From Clostridium saccharobutylicum DSM 13864 (GTDB lineage Bacteria > Bacillota > Clostridia > Clostridiales > Clostridiaceae), in NCBI RefSeq assembly GCF_000473995.1, contig NC_022571.1, forward strand, positions 3,007,416 to 3,071,415: a stretch of DNA of 64,000 bases, read 5' to 3'. This document shows positions 27,593 through 37,073 of the stretch, piece by piece. The notes under the pieces were generated by a model. It had not been told where the DNA came from, ran no database searches, and worked only from the letters and a program-made list of their open reading frames with translations. The position numbers were made by a program, and so were the translations under genes. The number at the start of each line of letters is the position of its first letter. Positions within the stretch are counted from its first letter, which is position 1.

Positions 27593-27625
27593 ATACCGCA
27601 AATTCAATTTTGAATAATACGGTAT
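27593..27625 (-). terminator. Terminator, minus strand
   Basis: Hairpin with ATACCG/CGGTAT base and TTCAA/TTGAA top, small bulge between, followed on the minus strand by TTTTATATTTT. It ends whatever transcript crosses the remnant at 27644-27769. Confidence 0.6.
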
Positions 27626-27643
27626 CTAATAATTTAATATTTA

Positions 27644-27769
27644 TTATAATTTTATATATTCAGTAACAAAATCAGTAAATATAAGAGATAATATGATAGA
27701 ACTTGCAAAGAATGACCAATGATTAAGTGACATTCCACCACAAAGTAAAAGTACACTAAGTATTTCTAC
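27644..27769 (-). pseudogene. Possible remnant of a membrane-protein gene
   Basis: An open frame of 41 codons ends in TAA about 20 bases before a good terminator. It reads VEILSVLLLCGGMSLNHWSF, then a further hydrophobic segment SSIILSLIFTDFV. It has no start codon with a ribosome site and a stop immediately upstream. Two membrane-like segments in frame with a terminator right behind suggest the tail of a deleted gene. Chance cannot be excluded. Confidence 0.3.
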
Positions 27770-27820
27770 CTAACCTACCATTATAATATTACTTTTAAAC
27801 TATAATAGATACAGTTTGTA

Positions 27821-28717
27821 TTACCACATATTATCTGTTACATATTTTCCCCACCAAGTATAAGTACCCCAATTATCAGTCATGTCTAACCAAGCATTAT
27901 CTGAATCATTGCCGCTCCAAGACCAAGCAATAAATCCTATTTTATTTTGTTTACAATAGTTTATTAAATGTGCAACATCCACCTTACATCCAAGATTGTT
28001 ACTGCCGTTATTATAATTATAACCAAATTCACCAACTATAATAGGAATTCCTTTGCTTTTGCAACTTCTTAAAAATGAATCTATGCTAGAATTATTATTC
28101 CATGAACCATACATATGTATACTGAAGATAACATTCTTATTGGTATTACAGTTATATATATCTTTAGCATATTTCAATATATCGTTACTGTCTTGTCCCC
28201 AACCACCTGCATCAATCACAATAGTTCCAGTATAACCAGCTGTACGTATTCTACTTACAGCGTTCTTATAACCATCTCTCCAGACTGTGCTATTAGCTGG
28301 TCCCCATTCATTAGCAATATTCAACCAAGCCTTAGGATGATTGTACATTACAGATAAAATATCACTTCTAACCCAATAATTCACACAAGTATTTAGTGTA
28401 TCTGTTTTAGTCCCTCCTGTTGCATCATGAAGTTCAACTATTGGTTTTAACTCTAAATTATCACATTTAGTAAGAAACTCATCTAATCTTGATGCTGAAC
28501 CACTTGTATCCCAAACAAGACGTACAGTATTAAACTTGTCACTTGCAACTTTATCAAGAGCAGAATATGATTGGCTATCATACCAAATAGCAGGTACATT
28601 CGCACCTCTTATCCATGACGAATCTTCAGCTGCATTAGCTTGGATTTGAAATACACACCCTAAAAAAAATAAAAGTAATGAAGATAAAAGAATTTTGAAA
28701 TTAATTATTTTTTTCAT
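27821..28717 (-). CDS. Glycoside hydrolase family 5 enzyme, probable endo-beta-1,4-mannanase (GH5_8-like)
   Basis: Secreted enzyme likely to cleave beta-mannan. About 298 residues starting MKKIINFKILL; GGAGGGG is six bases before this ATG. The signal peptide runs to about residue 29 (cleavage near NAA|ED); a Gly-Cys at 15-16 gives a weak alternative lipobox. Mature protein begins WIRGANVPAIWYDSQSY. The catalytic acid is Glu in NIANEWGP and the nucleophile Glu in IIVGEFGYN, with the aromatic WAWSWSGN-like segment (FIAWSWSGND) typical of GH5_8. There is no carbohydrate-binding module or dockerin. Stands alone, not in a sugar-use operon. Confidence 0.85.
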   Translation of the reverse strand: MKKIINFKILLSSLLLFFLGCVFQIQANAAEDSSWIRGANVPAIWYDSQSYSALDKVASDKFNTVRLVWDTSGSASRLDEFLTKCDNLELKPIVELHDATGGTKTDTLNTCVNYWVRSDILSVMYNHPKAWLNIANEWGPANSTVWRDGYKNAVSRIRTAGYTGTIVIDAGGWGQDSNDILKYAKDIYNCNTNKNVIFSIHMYGSWNNNSSIDSFLRSCKSKGIPIIVGEFGYNYNNGSNNLGCKVDVAHLINYCKQNKIGFIAWSWSGNDSDNAWLDMTDNWGTYTWWGKYVTDNMW

Positions 28718-28818
28718 TTTTAACCCCTCCAAATATTATTTACAGTTACATTATAACAACTATGTAATAATATTCAATATAAATTGTTACCCTTCCGATT
28801 TAACTAAAACACAAAAAA

Positions 28819-28843
28819 GTGACCCCATAACTTTTGGGGTCAC
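28819..28843 (-). terminator. Strong terminator of the 28851-29864 lipoprotein gene
   Basis: GTGACCCCA/TGGGGTCAC stem with a short loop, followed on the minus strand by TTTTTTG. One of the clearest intrinsic terminators in the window. Confidence 0.9.
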
Positions 28844-28850
28844 CTTCTAA

Positions 28851-29864
28851 TTAATTCCTATAATTTAAAAATACATAATCTACAGATTTTTTTGAAATTG
28901 AACTTACGCTTCCATCCTGAGAATAAGCATAAATTTCTTCATCACTTGAATCTTCACCACTCACTCCAACAAACAGAACACTACCATTTTTATCTATAGC
29001 TAATCCTTTTTTCGTATCAACTTTTGCAGGAAAATCAAATACTAATCTTTTAGGTTTATTATCTTTAATTTCATATAATGAGTTCACATTATTTAAAGCT
29101 TTTCCAGTAAAATATATCTTATCTTTATTTACAATTATATCGGAAAGCTCTTGTATTTTATCTGTTAACATCTTTGTATCTTTAGTTTTTTTATCTATCA
29201 TCATTAATTGCCTATTATTATCTAATGTCAGCTGTAAAAATAAAACATTATCATTTGTTCCCTTTAAATATGCTAAATATCCTTCTTTTACTTTATATAA
29301 TAATTTTTCCTGTCCTTCTTTTATGTTATAAGTAAATAAGCCATTTATTCCATCATTACTGACACCATAATAAACCAAAGTGTCAGAATCATACCAATCG
29401 TATAGTGTTCCTGATATTGAAACTTCAGATTTAATCTCAACTTGATTATTATCACTTGTTTTGAATATTTTCAGCTTCAAACCATTATCATCTACGAAAT
29501 AAGAAATATAACCTCCTTCTGGCGATAACTTAAGCTCACTATATCCTTCATCCTTTATACAAAATCTTTGTCCATTATGGATCACAAAAGGTTTTTCATT
29601 TTGAATGCATATGTAACTTGAACTATTTTTATCATAAGCTAATATAACATTATCTGTGTTTGCCAAGTTATATTGACCATTATCATAGTTATAAACTTTA
29701 TAATTTCCGTCTTCACTTTTTAGTACAGCTCCCGAATTTAGCTTGATATCCTCTGCTGCATTAGGCACTTTCTCGTCTTTCACAGAAGATGAACACCCCA
29801 ATATAAGCAGAGGAAATACAATGAAAGCTAAAATACTCAGATACCATCTTTTAAATGACATCAT
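28851..29864 (-). CDS. Lipoprotein with probable beta-propeller fold, unknown function
   Basis: It has 337 residues. The N-terminus MMSFKRWYLSILAFIVFPLL then ILGC is a lipoprotein signal. The remainder shows repeated beta-rich units of about 40-45 residues such as YISYFVDDNGLKLKIFKT and YLAYLKGTNDNVLFLQLTLD, as in TolB/DPP4-type propellers. It follows dapF by 15 bases and may be cotranscribed with it, but no functional link is evident. GAGGG precedes the start; either of two adjacent ATGs may be used. Confidence 0.75.
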   Translation of the reverse strand: MMSFKRWYLSILAFIVFPLLILGCSSSVKDEKVPNAAEDIKLNSGAVLKSEDGNYKVYNYDNGQYNLANTDNVILAYDKNSSSYICIQNEKPFVIHNGQRFCIKDEGYSELKLSPEGGYISYFVDDNGLKLKIFKTSDNNQVEIKSEVSISGTLYDWYDSDTLVYYGVSNDGINGLFTYNIKEGQEKLLYKVKEGYLAYLKGTNDNVLFLQLTLDNNRQLMMIDKKTKDTKMLTDKIQELSDIIVNKDKIYFTGKALNNVNSLYEIKDNKPKRLVFDFPAKVDTKKGLAIDKNGSVLFVGVSGEDSSDEEIYAYSQDGSVSSISKKSVDYVFLNYRN

Positions 29865-29879
29865 TGCTAATCCCTCTTT

Positions 29880-30707
29880 TTACAAATTTGTTGTTCCCTC
29901 AAAAGTCACTTCTGCTGGGCCTTTCATATATACATCATTTCCTTGAACGTCTATAATAAGTTCTCCACCTGGTGCCTTAACATATATTTCTTTATCCTTA
30001 TCTACAAGTCCTAATCTTTTTGCTACAACTACTGATGCAGAACACCCAGTTCCACAAGCAAGTGTTGCTCCTGCTCCTCTTTCCCACGTATCAACTCTTA
30101 TATGAGTTTTATCTATTACTTTAACAAAATTTATATTACTTCCTTCTTTAAATAGATGAAACTTTTCTATCTTTGAACCTTCTCCTATAGCATCATAATC
30201 CCTATCATTTCCAAAAATAACAGTATGAGGCACACCCATTAGTACTGTAGTAACTCTATAAGTTTTATTATCTACAATAATATCAGTATCAATAAGACTG
30301 TCTAAATTATTTAAAGGTATATCGTGTCCATCATAAGATGGATTCCCCATATATACTTTTACGTATTTTACATTTGCATCTTCTAATATTATTTCAATTT
30401 CCTTAACGCCATCTCCAGTTTCAACAGAAAATTTAGTGCTGTTAGCTATATTGTGTTCATAAACATATTTTCCAAAACATCTTATAGCATTTCCACACAT
30501 ATTAGCTCTTGAGCCATCTGCATTTATTATAACCATCTTAGCCTGTGCAACTTCTGATTTTCTAACTATGACTAACCCATCAGCTCCAATACCAAAATGT
30601 CTATCACAAAGCTTTTCAGCCAATCTACATTCATCCTCTATTTCATTGTTAAAATCCTCAATAAATACAAAATCATTTCCTGCTCCCTGCATTTTATAAA
30701 AATTCAT
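29880..30707 (-). CDS. dapF: Diaminopimelate epimerase
   Basis: Cofactor-independent conversion of LL-DAP to meso-DAP for lysine and peptidoglycan. It has 275 residues. The two catalytic cysteines are in MCGNAIRCFGKYVYE (first Cys in MCGN) and LACGTGCSASVV. Substrate segments NADGSRANMCGN and ERGAGATLACGTG are intact. GAAGGAGGAAATC precedes the ATG. Consistent with the meso-DAP signature of MurE at 46.7 kb. Confidence 0.96.
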   Translation of the reverse strand: MNFYKMQGAGNDFVFIEDFNNEIEDECRLAEKLCDRHFGIGADGLVIVRKSEVAQAKMVIINADGSRANMCGNAIRCFGKYVYEHNIANSTKFSVETGDGVKEIEIILEDANVKYVKVYMGNPSYDGHDIPLNNLDSLIDTDIIVDNKTYRVTTVLMGVPHTVIFGNDRDYDAIGEGSKIEKFHLFKEGSNINFVKVIDKTHIRVDTWERGAGATLACGTGCSASVVVAKRLGLVDKDKEIYVKAPGGELIIDVQGNDVYMKGPAEVTFEGTTNL

Positions 30708-30836
30708 TTGATTTCCTCCTTGCTATAATGTTTATTGCCAATATTTCTAATATATATTAATTGTCAGTATCTGTCTATATATAATTTAATATATTTTAAA
30801 ATTCTCTCTTATGCTTATGATATCTAACATACTATT

Positions 30837-30930
30837 AAGACACATTTCAAATATAATACAAATATACTTCCTTGCCTAATCAAAAATAATCCTGGCATTT
30901 TGGACTTGTTATTTTCTTTCATGTGCCTAA
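30837..30930. repeat. Palindromic repeat family 1, copy 3 (short form)
   Basis: Left arm 30837-30866 contains CACATTTCAAATATAATACA. The right half shares TACTTCCTTGCCT and the arm CTTGTTATTTTCTTTCATGT with the copy at 42836, almost base for base. The middle is deleted relative to longer copies. It lies in the divergent dapF-rqcH spacer, and its right end abuts the putative rqcH -35 box at 30931. Confidence 0.75.
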
Positions 30931-30960
30931 TTGATAATCATGCATTTATAATGTTATACT
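30931..30960 (+). promoter_or_regulatory. Candidate sigma-A promoter for rqcH
   Basis: TTGATA (30931-30936) and TATACT (30955-30960) are separated by 18 bases. They are followed by a small CTTAG/CTAAG hairpin and an AGAAAGGA ribosome site before the ATG at 30993. Confidence 0.6.
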
Positions 30961-30992
30961 ATTCTTAGTTTACTAAGAAAGGATGACATAAT

Positions 30993-32732
30993 ATGGCATT
31001 AGATGGTATCTACTTATATAGTTTAATAAATAATTTAAAAGAATCGCTATTAGATTCAAAAATAGATAAAATAAATCAACCTGAAAAAGATGAAATTATT
31101 TTAACTTTAAGAAAAGAAAGAAAAAATTTAAAACTTTTGATTTCTGCATCTCCTAGATTTGCAAGAATCCATTTAACCAATACAGTTAAGTCTAACCCAA
31201 TTAAAGCACCTATGTACTTAATGGTACTTAGAAAATATATCCTAGGAGGAAGAATTACAAAACTCATTCAAAAAGATAATGATAGAATTTTAATAATAGA
31301 AATCGAAAATAGAGACGAATTAGGTTTTGATAGTGTTTACTCTCTTATTGTTGAAATTATGGGGCGTCATTCTAATATTACTTTAGTTAGAAATAGAGAC
31401 AATAAAGTTATGGAATCAATAAAGCATATTACCCCTGATATAAATAGCTATAGAGTACTCTATCCAGGAGTTAATTATGTTTATCCTCCTGCCACAACAA
31501 AATTAAATCCTATTTCAGTAACTTACGAAGAATTAAATTCTTTTGTAAATAATCATTCTATTATTTTCGATGAAAAATTCTATTTTAACTGCTTTACTGG
31601 AATAAGCAATCTCTTATCCAATGATTTATATTATAACACTATTGAATGTAACAGTTCACCTACTGTAGAAGAAATTTATGAAAGTTTTAAGAAATTTATT
31701 AGCAAGTTATCTGAAAACTTATCTTACAATATATATACAAATAAATTAGGTATTTTAAAAGACTTTTATTCATTAAAATTATCTTCTCTAAAAGAAAACT
31801 TTGTAGCTATACCTTATGAAGACCCTAATACTTTAATGGATGACTTTTATTCTAAGAAAGATAAACAAGATAGACTTCAAAATAAATCTACAGATTTGCA
31901 AAAACTTATTCATACAAATATTGAAAGATGCAATAAAAAAGCAAAAATTCTTTATGAAACATTAAAAGAATGCGAAGAAAAAGATGAATTAAAAATAAAA
32001 GGAGATCTTTTAACTTCTTATATCTATACTATAAAAAAGGGTGATAGTGAATGTTCGTTGCTAAATTTCTACAACGAAAACGAAGAAGAATACATGAAAA
32101 TTAAATTAGATAAAAACAAAACACCATCTGAAAATGTTCAACGTTATTACAAAAAATATAATAAGCTTAAAACATCTCAAGAATATGCTAAAGTTCAACT
32201 TGAAAAAAATGTTGATGAAATAAATTACCTAAATTCTGTATTAACTAATATCATTAACGTTGAAAGTTATGATGAAATTGATGAAATAAAAAAAGAATTA
32301 ATTGAGACAGGATACATACGTTACAAAAAACAAGGCAAAAATGTAAAGAAAGCAAAAACTTCTAAGCCTCATCATTTTGTTTCTAGTGATGGAATTGATA
32401 TTTATGTTGGAAAAAATAACTTACAAAATGATCACTTAAGTTTAAAGTTTGCGAATAAAAATTATCTATGGCTGCATGCTAAGGATATTCCTGGTTCACA
32501 TGTTATCGTCTGTTCCTTCGATGTGCCAGATAAAACTCTTGAAGAAGCCGCTATAATTGCTGGTTTCTATAGTAAAGGTAAAAATTCTTTAAAATTACCC
32601 GTTGACTATACCAAAGTAAAAGAATTAAAGAAACCTAATGGCTCTAAACCTGGAATGGTAATTTATCACACAAATAAAACCTTAATGATAAACCCAAATG
32701 ATTTTTCTGAATTATTTGAGCAAAATAAATAG
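30993..32732 (+). CDS. rqcH: Rqc2 homologue RqcH (NFACT family)
   Basis: Ribosome-quality-control factor that binds split 50S subunits carrying stalled peptidyl-tRNA and, in Bacillus, directs C-terminal Ala tailing. Older annotations call it a fibronectin-binding protein. It has 579 residues: NFACT-N (about 1-230, starting MALDGIYLYSLINNLKESL, with IMGRHSNITLV), a helical coiled-coil middle (about 280-430) and the NFACT-R domain with YLWLHAKDIPGSHVIV. It stands alone on the plus strand. Length is typical. Confidence 0.95.
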   Translation: MALDGIYLYSLINNLKESLLDSKIDKINQPEKDEIILTLRKERKNLKLLISASPRFARIHLTNTVKSNPIKAPMYLMVLRKYILGGRITKLIQKDNDRILIIEIENRDELGFDSVYSLIVEIMGRHSNITLVRNRDNKVMESIKHITPDINSYRVLYPGVNYVYPPATTKLNPISVTYEELNSFVNNHSIIFDEKFYFNCFTGISNLLSNDLYYNTIECNSSPTVEEIYESFKKFISKLSENLSYNIYTNKLGILKDFYSLKLSSLKENFVAIPYEDPNTLMDDFYSKKDKQDRLQNKSTDLQKLIHTNIERCNKKAKILYETLKECEEKDELKIKGDLLTSYIYTIKKGDSECSLLNFYNENEEEYMKIKLDKNKTPSENVQRYYKKYNKLKTSQEYAKVQLEKNVDEINYLNSVLTNIINVESYDEIDEIKKELIETGYIRYKKQGKNVKKAKTSKPHHFVSSDGIDIYVGKNNLQNDHLSLKFANKNYLWLHAKDIPGSHVIVCSFDVPDKTLEEAAIIAGFYSKGKNSLKLPVDYTKVKELKKPNGSKPGMVIYHTNKTLMINPNDFSELFEQNK

Positions 32733-32787
32733 TAAACACCATCAATGTATACAGTGATATTTATTAATCAACAAATTCAATTAAATA

Positions 32788-32831
32788 AGATTATCTATAA
32801 TATTATATTTGCATAATATTATAGATAATCT
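32788..32831. terminator. Inverted repeat between convergent rqcH and rpiR-type gene
   Basis: Perfect 19-bp arms AGATTATCTATAATATTAT with a six-base loop. It lies between two convergent genes, so it is probably a bidirectional terminator, but neither side has a proper T-run, and the stem is almost entirely A-T. Confidence 0.55.
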
Positions 32832-32893
32832 CCATAAATTTATGGTTATTTAAGAAATTCTATTAAATATTATCTAATACCCAATACATGTAC

Positions 32894-33730
32894 TTAAATA
32901 AGCAAATCAAACTTTTTCCATGCTTCTTCTAATAATTGAACATTATTCTTAAATAAATCTTTCTTCTCTTCTTCAAGTGACATTATTAAAGAATTAATTA
33001 AACTAAGTGGTGCTACAAATGATTTTATTAAAGATGTTCCCTTGCTTATAGCTGTTAAAGTTGTATCTGAATATGGTATTAAAGGAGATAACATATTATC
33101 AGTAATCGCTATAGTACTTGCACCTCTTTTCTTTAGATGTGCATATATTTCTACAGTACTTCTAGCATACCTTTCAAAACTAATTCCGATGACCACATCT
33201 TCTCCACTGAATTCACTAATTTGTTTTGGAATTTGTTCAATACTCTCAATCAAACTAATATTATTAAACATTAAATCCAAATAATATTTAAAAAAGATTG
33301 CTAACGCTGAAGAACTTCCTCGTGCAACTATATATATTTTTTTTGCATTCATCAATAAATTAACAGCTTTATCTAACTCATATAAGTTTAAGTCCTCCAT
33401 TGTTGATTTAATATTAATTAAATCATCCTCAAATATCCCATAAATATCTTTCTCTTTATCACATACATTTTGCTTTCTTCTTTCAACCTTATTTACTTGT
33501 TGCTGCATTGATTCTTGTGTATCTTTTAGAAAGTCAGGATATCCCTTATAACCTAAAAAAATCACAAATCTTGTAACTGTTGCAATACTAACCCCAGATA
33601 AATTAGCCAATTTTTCAACGGTCAAAAAAGGTATACTATTAGGATGTGATAGTATGTATTTTGCTATTTTTTCTTGTGCTTTACTCATATTAGGCATCTT
33701 CTCTGCTATTTTTTTATATACTTGTGCCAT
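32894..33730 (-). CDS. MurR/RpiR-family transcriptional regulator
   Basis: Sugar-phosphate-responsive regulator. It has 278 residues: N-terminal HTH_6 domain (about 1-77, with LANLSGVSIATVTRFVIFLG) and C-terminal SIS domain (about 120-250, with IYIVARGSSSALAIFFKYYL and TIAITDN). GGAGTGGAG precedes the ATG. No sugar transport or metabolism gene is adjacent, so its target and ligand are unknown. Identification of the family is secure. Confidence 0.9.
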   Translation of the reverse strand: MAQVYKKIAEKMPNMSKAQEKIAKYILSHPNSIPFLTVEKLANLSGVSIATVTRFVIFLGYKGYPDFLKDTQESMQQQVNKVERRKQNVCDKEKDIYGIFEDDLINIKSTMEDLNLYELDKAVNLLMNAKKIYIVARGSSSALAIFFKYYLDLMFNNISLIESIEQIPKQISEFSGEDVVIGISFERYARSTVEIYAHLKKRGASTIAITDNMLSPLIPYSDTTLTAISKGTSLIKSFVAPLSLINSLIMSLEEEKKDLFKNNVQLLEEAWKKFDLLI

Positions 33731-34056
33731 TACTCCACTCCCTTACTTATCCATAATTTTAACGCTATATTACAATAATAAAAATGCTTCTAGACTCTAA
33801 CCGCTAACTTTATAATATAAATTATTTCTCATTAACTTATAATTCAAAATTCTAAATATATTTAGAAATAAAAAAAGACGCCGAAAAACTTTTAATAGTT
33901 CTTCAGCATCTTTGCTTTAAAATTTATTTAATTATATTTTATCATGTAAATCATAATTTGTAAATGCATTTTCAGGAATATATTCAACCTAGTTCATATA
34001 TTGTTAAATATTACATAACGAATTTACAAAGACAAATAAAATATAACTAAAATGTA
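33731..34056. other. Intergenic region between rpiR-type gene and THUMP methyltransferase
   Basis: About 325 bases without a gene. It contains the terminator at 33877-33910 and presumably the promoter of the downstream regulator. Nothing else stands out. Confidence 0.5.
33877..33910 (-). terminator. Terminator of the THUMP methyltransferase gene
   Basis: On the minus strand GATGCTGAAGAACT pairs with AGTTTTTCGGCGTC using several G-U pairs and is followed by TTTTTTTATTT. The wobble pairs form only on this strand, which fixes its direction. Confidence 0.85.
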
Positions 34057-35220
34057 TTAACCTATCAATTCCTGTATCAATGTATTACCAAAATTCTTTA
34101 TTTTATCATTGTCAAAATATTGATAATAATAACATTTAATTTTACCATTATACAGCTTTCTATTTTTAGTTGACTTTATTCCAAAAGTTTTTTCAAACGG
34201 CTCAAATGAAGTCAATATATTGAAGTCCCAAGTATCCAACTTTTTCTTTACTCTTCCCATATGCTTATAAAGTTCATCTAAAATTTTCTTTTCACCAATT
34301 CTTTCTCCATATGGAGGATTTGAAACTATGAATCCATATTTCCTAGAAGTAGAGAATTCCATAAAGTCTCTCTTTTGAAATTGTATGTATTTATCTACGC
34401 CTGCTTTTTCAGCATTCTCCATAGCTACCTTAAGAGTCCTATAATCTATGTCATATCCTATTATCTTTAAATCCTTTTGTTTTTGCGACTTTCTCGCACC
34501 TTCTTTAACTATATTAAATACATTTCCACTCATTGAAGGCCATGATTCAGAAACAAAGCTCCTATTTACTCCTGGTGCAATATTTTGAGCTATCATAGCA
34601 GCTTCAATTAATATAGTTCCAGAACCACAAAACGGATCTATTAATTCAAACTCGTCTTTCCATCTTGATATCAAGAGCATTGATGCTGCTAATGTTTCTT
34701 TTAATGGTGCAATTCCAGCAAGCTCTCTGTAGCCTCTTTTGTGTAATCCTGGACCTGTTGTATCAATTGTTAAAGTAACAACATCTTTTAATATTGCAAC
34801 TTCAATTTTATAAACAGGACCACTTTCACTAAATTGCTCTATTCCATAGCTTTCGCTCATACTATTTACAATGGCTTTTTTAACTATAGATTGACAATCT
34901 GGAACACTATGAAGAGTTGATTTAACAGACTTTCCAACAACATGCATAACTCCATCCACGGGAATTATCTTGCTCCAATCTACCTTTTTGGTTCCTTGAA
35001 ACAATTCCTCAAAAGATCTTGCTTCAAATTCAGCCATTTTTATAAGAACTCTATCAGCTGTTCTCAAATGAACATTAGCAATAGCTATGTCCATCTCATC
35101 TCCTTCAAAAGAAACTTTTCCATTTTCTATTTTTAAATCCTCATATCCCAATGCCTTAAGTTCTTTAGCTGTTATACTTTCAATACCAAATGTACTTGTT
35201 GCAATTAAGTCATACATCAT
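34057..35220 (-). CDS. THUMP-domain class I rRNA guanine-N2 methyltransferase (RlmL N-half/YpsC type)
   Basis: SAM-dependent RNA methyltransferase; relatives modify 23S rRNA G2445. It has 387 residues: THUMP domain (about 45-160), then the methyltransferase domain with DPFCGSGTILIEAA and the catalytic SNPPYGERIG. It lacks the second, RlmK-type, methyltransferase found in the E. coli fusion. GGAGG is eight bases before two adjacent ATGs. Target position is by analogy. Confidence 0.9.
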   Translation of the reverse strand: MMYDLIATSTFGIESITAKELKALGYEDLKIENGKVSFEGDEMDIAIANVHLRTADRVLIKMAEFEARSFEELFQGTKKVDWSKIIPVDGVMHVVGKSVKSTLHSVPDCQSIVKKAIVNSMSESYGIEQFSESGPVYKIEVAILKDVVTLTIDTTGPGLHKRGYRELAGIAPLKETLAASMLLISRWKDEFELIDPFCGSGTILIEAAMIAQNIAPGVNRSFVSESWPSMSGNVFNIVKEGARKSQKQKDLKIIGYDIDYRTLKVAMENAEKAGVDKYIQFQKRDFMEFSTSRKYGFIVSNPPYGERIGEKKILDELYKHMGRVKKKLDTWDFNILTSFEPFEKTFGIKSTKNRKLYNGKIKCYYYQYFDNDKIKNFGNTLIQELIG

Positions 35221-35251
35221 GTTATTTTCCTCCCTTTATTAACTCCTCTAG

Positions 35252-35827
<576 letters not shown>

Positions 35828-35882
35828 TTATTTTCTCTTCTTATAACAATAAATAAATTTTATTCTTATTATGGAATTCGTT

Positions 35883-36800
35883 TTATATTGTTTCATTTCT
35901 TAATTTATCTATTATATCTTTAAAATATTCTGGTAAATCAGTTGTAAATTCAATATACTTATTCTGACCAGGATGAATAAATCCTAGTGTTTTTGCATGC
36001 AGCATCTGTCCTTGAACTTTAAATTTTTGTCTTTTAAAACCATAAAGTGGATCACCAACTAGCGGAAATCCAATTGATGCCATATGAACTCTTATTTGAT
36101 GTGTTCTTCCTGTTTCTAATATACATTTTATCAATGTATATCCATTATATCTCTCAATAACTTCATAATGAGTTACTGCTCTCTTTCCATCTTCAACTAT
36201 TCCCATTTTTAATCTATCTTTTTTATTTCTTCCTAAAGGCTTATCAATTCTTCCACTATCATTTTTAAGTCTACCTTCAATTAGCGCATAATATTCTCGC
36301 TTCATTGAGTGATCTTTCAACTGCTCAGAAAGCTTATTGTGAGCATCATCATTTTTAGCAATTACTAAAACACCTGAAGTATCTTTATCAATTCTATGAA
36401 CTATTCCTGGCCTTATCACTCCATTTATGCTAGATAAATCTTTACAATGAAATAATAATGCATTAACCAACGTTCCATTATAATTTCCTGGTGCTGGATG
36501 AACCACCATTCCTTGAGCTTTATTAACAACTATAATATCTTTATCTTCATATAAAATATCTAACTTTATATTTTCTGGCTCGACTTTTAATAGTTCTGCT
36601 TCTGGTAATGTTACTTCAATTCTATCAAAAGGTTTTAATTTATAATTACTTTTAATAATTTTATTATTTACTAATATGCTATCCTTTTCAATAAGACCTT
36701 GAATAAAAGATCTAGATTTCTCCTCAAGAGCTTGTGCTAAATATTTGTCAATTCTTGTTCCTTGCTCTTTTTCATCAACTATAAAAACAGTTCTATTCAT
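35883..36800 (-). CDS. rluD: RluA/RluD-family pseudouridine synthase
   Basis: Makes pseudouridine in 23S rRNA (helix 69 in the RluD case). It has 305 residues: an N-terminal S4 domain (about 14-75) and the synthase domain with the catalytic Asp in GIVHRIDKDTSGVLVIAKN. The C-terminal TGRTHQIRVHMASIG motif is intact. In many firmicutes lspA precedes this gene; here it does not, and a 270-base spacer with a terminator separates it from divIVA. The precise member of the family is uncertain. Confidence 0.9.
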   Translation of the reverse strand: MNRTVFIVDEKEQGTRIDKYLAQALEEKSRSFIQGLIEKDSILVNNKIIKSNYKLKPFDRIEVTLPEAELLKVEPENIKLDILYEDKDIIVVNKAQGMVVHPAPGNYNGTLVNALLFHCKDLSSINGVIRPGIVHRIDKDTSGVLVIAKNDDAHNKLSEQLKDHSMKREYYALIEGRLKNDSGRIDKPLGRNKKDRLKMGIVEDGKRAVTHYEVIERYNGYTLIKCILETGRTHQIRVHMASIGFPLVGDPLYGFKRQKFKVQGQMLHAKTLGFIHPGQNKYIEFTTDLPEYFKDIIDKLRNETI

Positions 36801-37037
36801 AAATTAAACCCTTTCTTCATATATTCTCTCAACATTATAATATAATAATATATAATTTACAATGTAAACTTATTTAGTGAAAATATTGTAGAATATACCA
36901 CTTTCCAAAACTGATTAATAATAAATATCTATAAACACATAAATAACTTATGTTTAAAAGAAAATATTTCTACATCAATTCACAACAGAGAGCTTTCACC
37001 AAATAATTACATAAGTGTTGAAGGAGGGTAAATATAT

Positions 37038-37064
37038 AAAAAACCACTCGATGAGTGGTTTTTT
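37038..37064. terminator. Bidirectional terminator after divIVA
   Basis: AAAAAACCACTC/GAGTGGTTTTTT with a three-base loop, perfectly symmetric, ten bases past the divIVA stop. The A and T tracts make it functional in either direction. Confidence 0.9.
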
Positions 37065-37073
37065 TATGTATAT

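Noticed and set aside
36940..37064. Possible plus-strand riboswitch or leader (AGAGAGCTTTCACC ... GAAGGAGGG then terminator)
   Set aside because: No conserved riboswitch core could be recognised and no plus-strand gene follows. The terminator is explained by divIVA.
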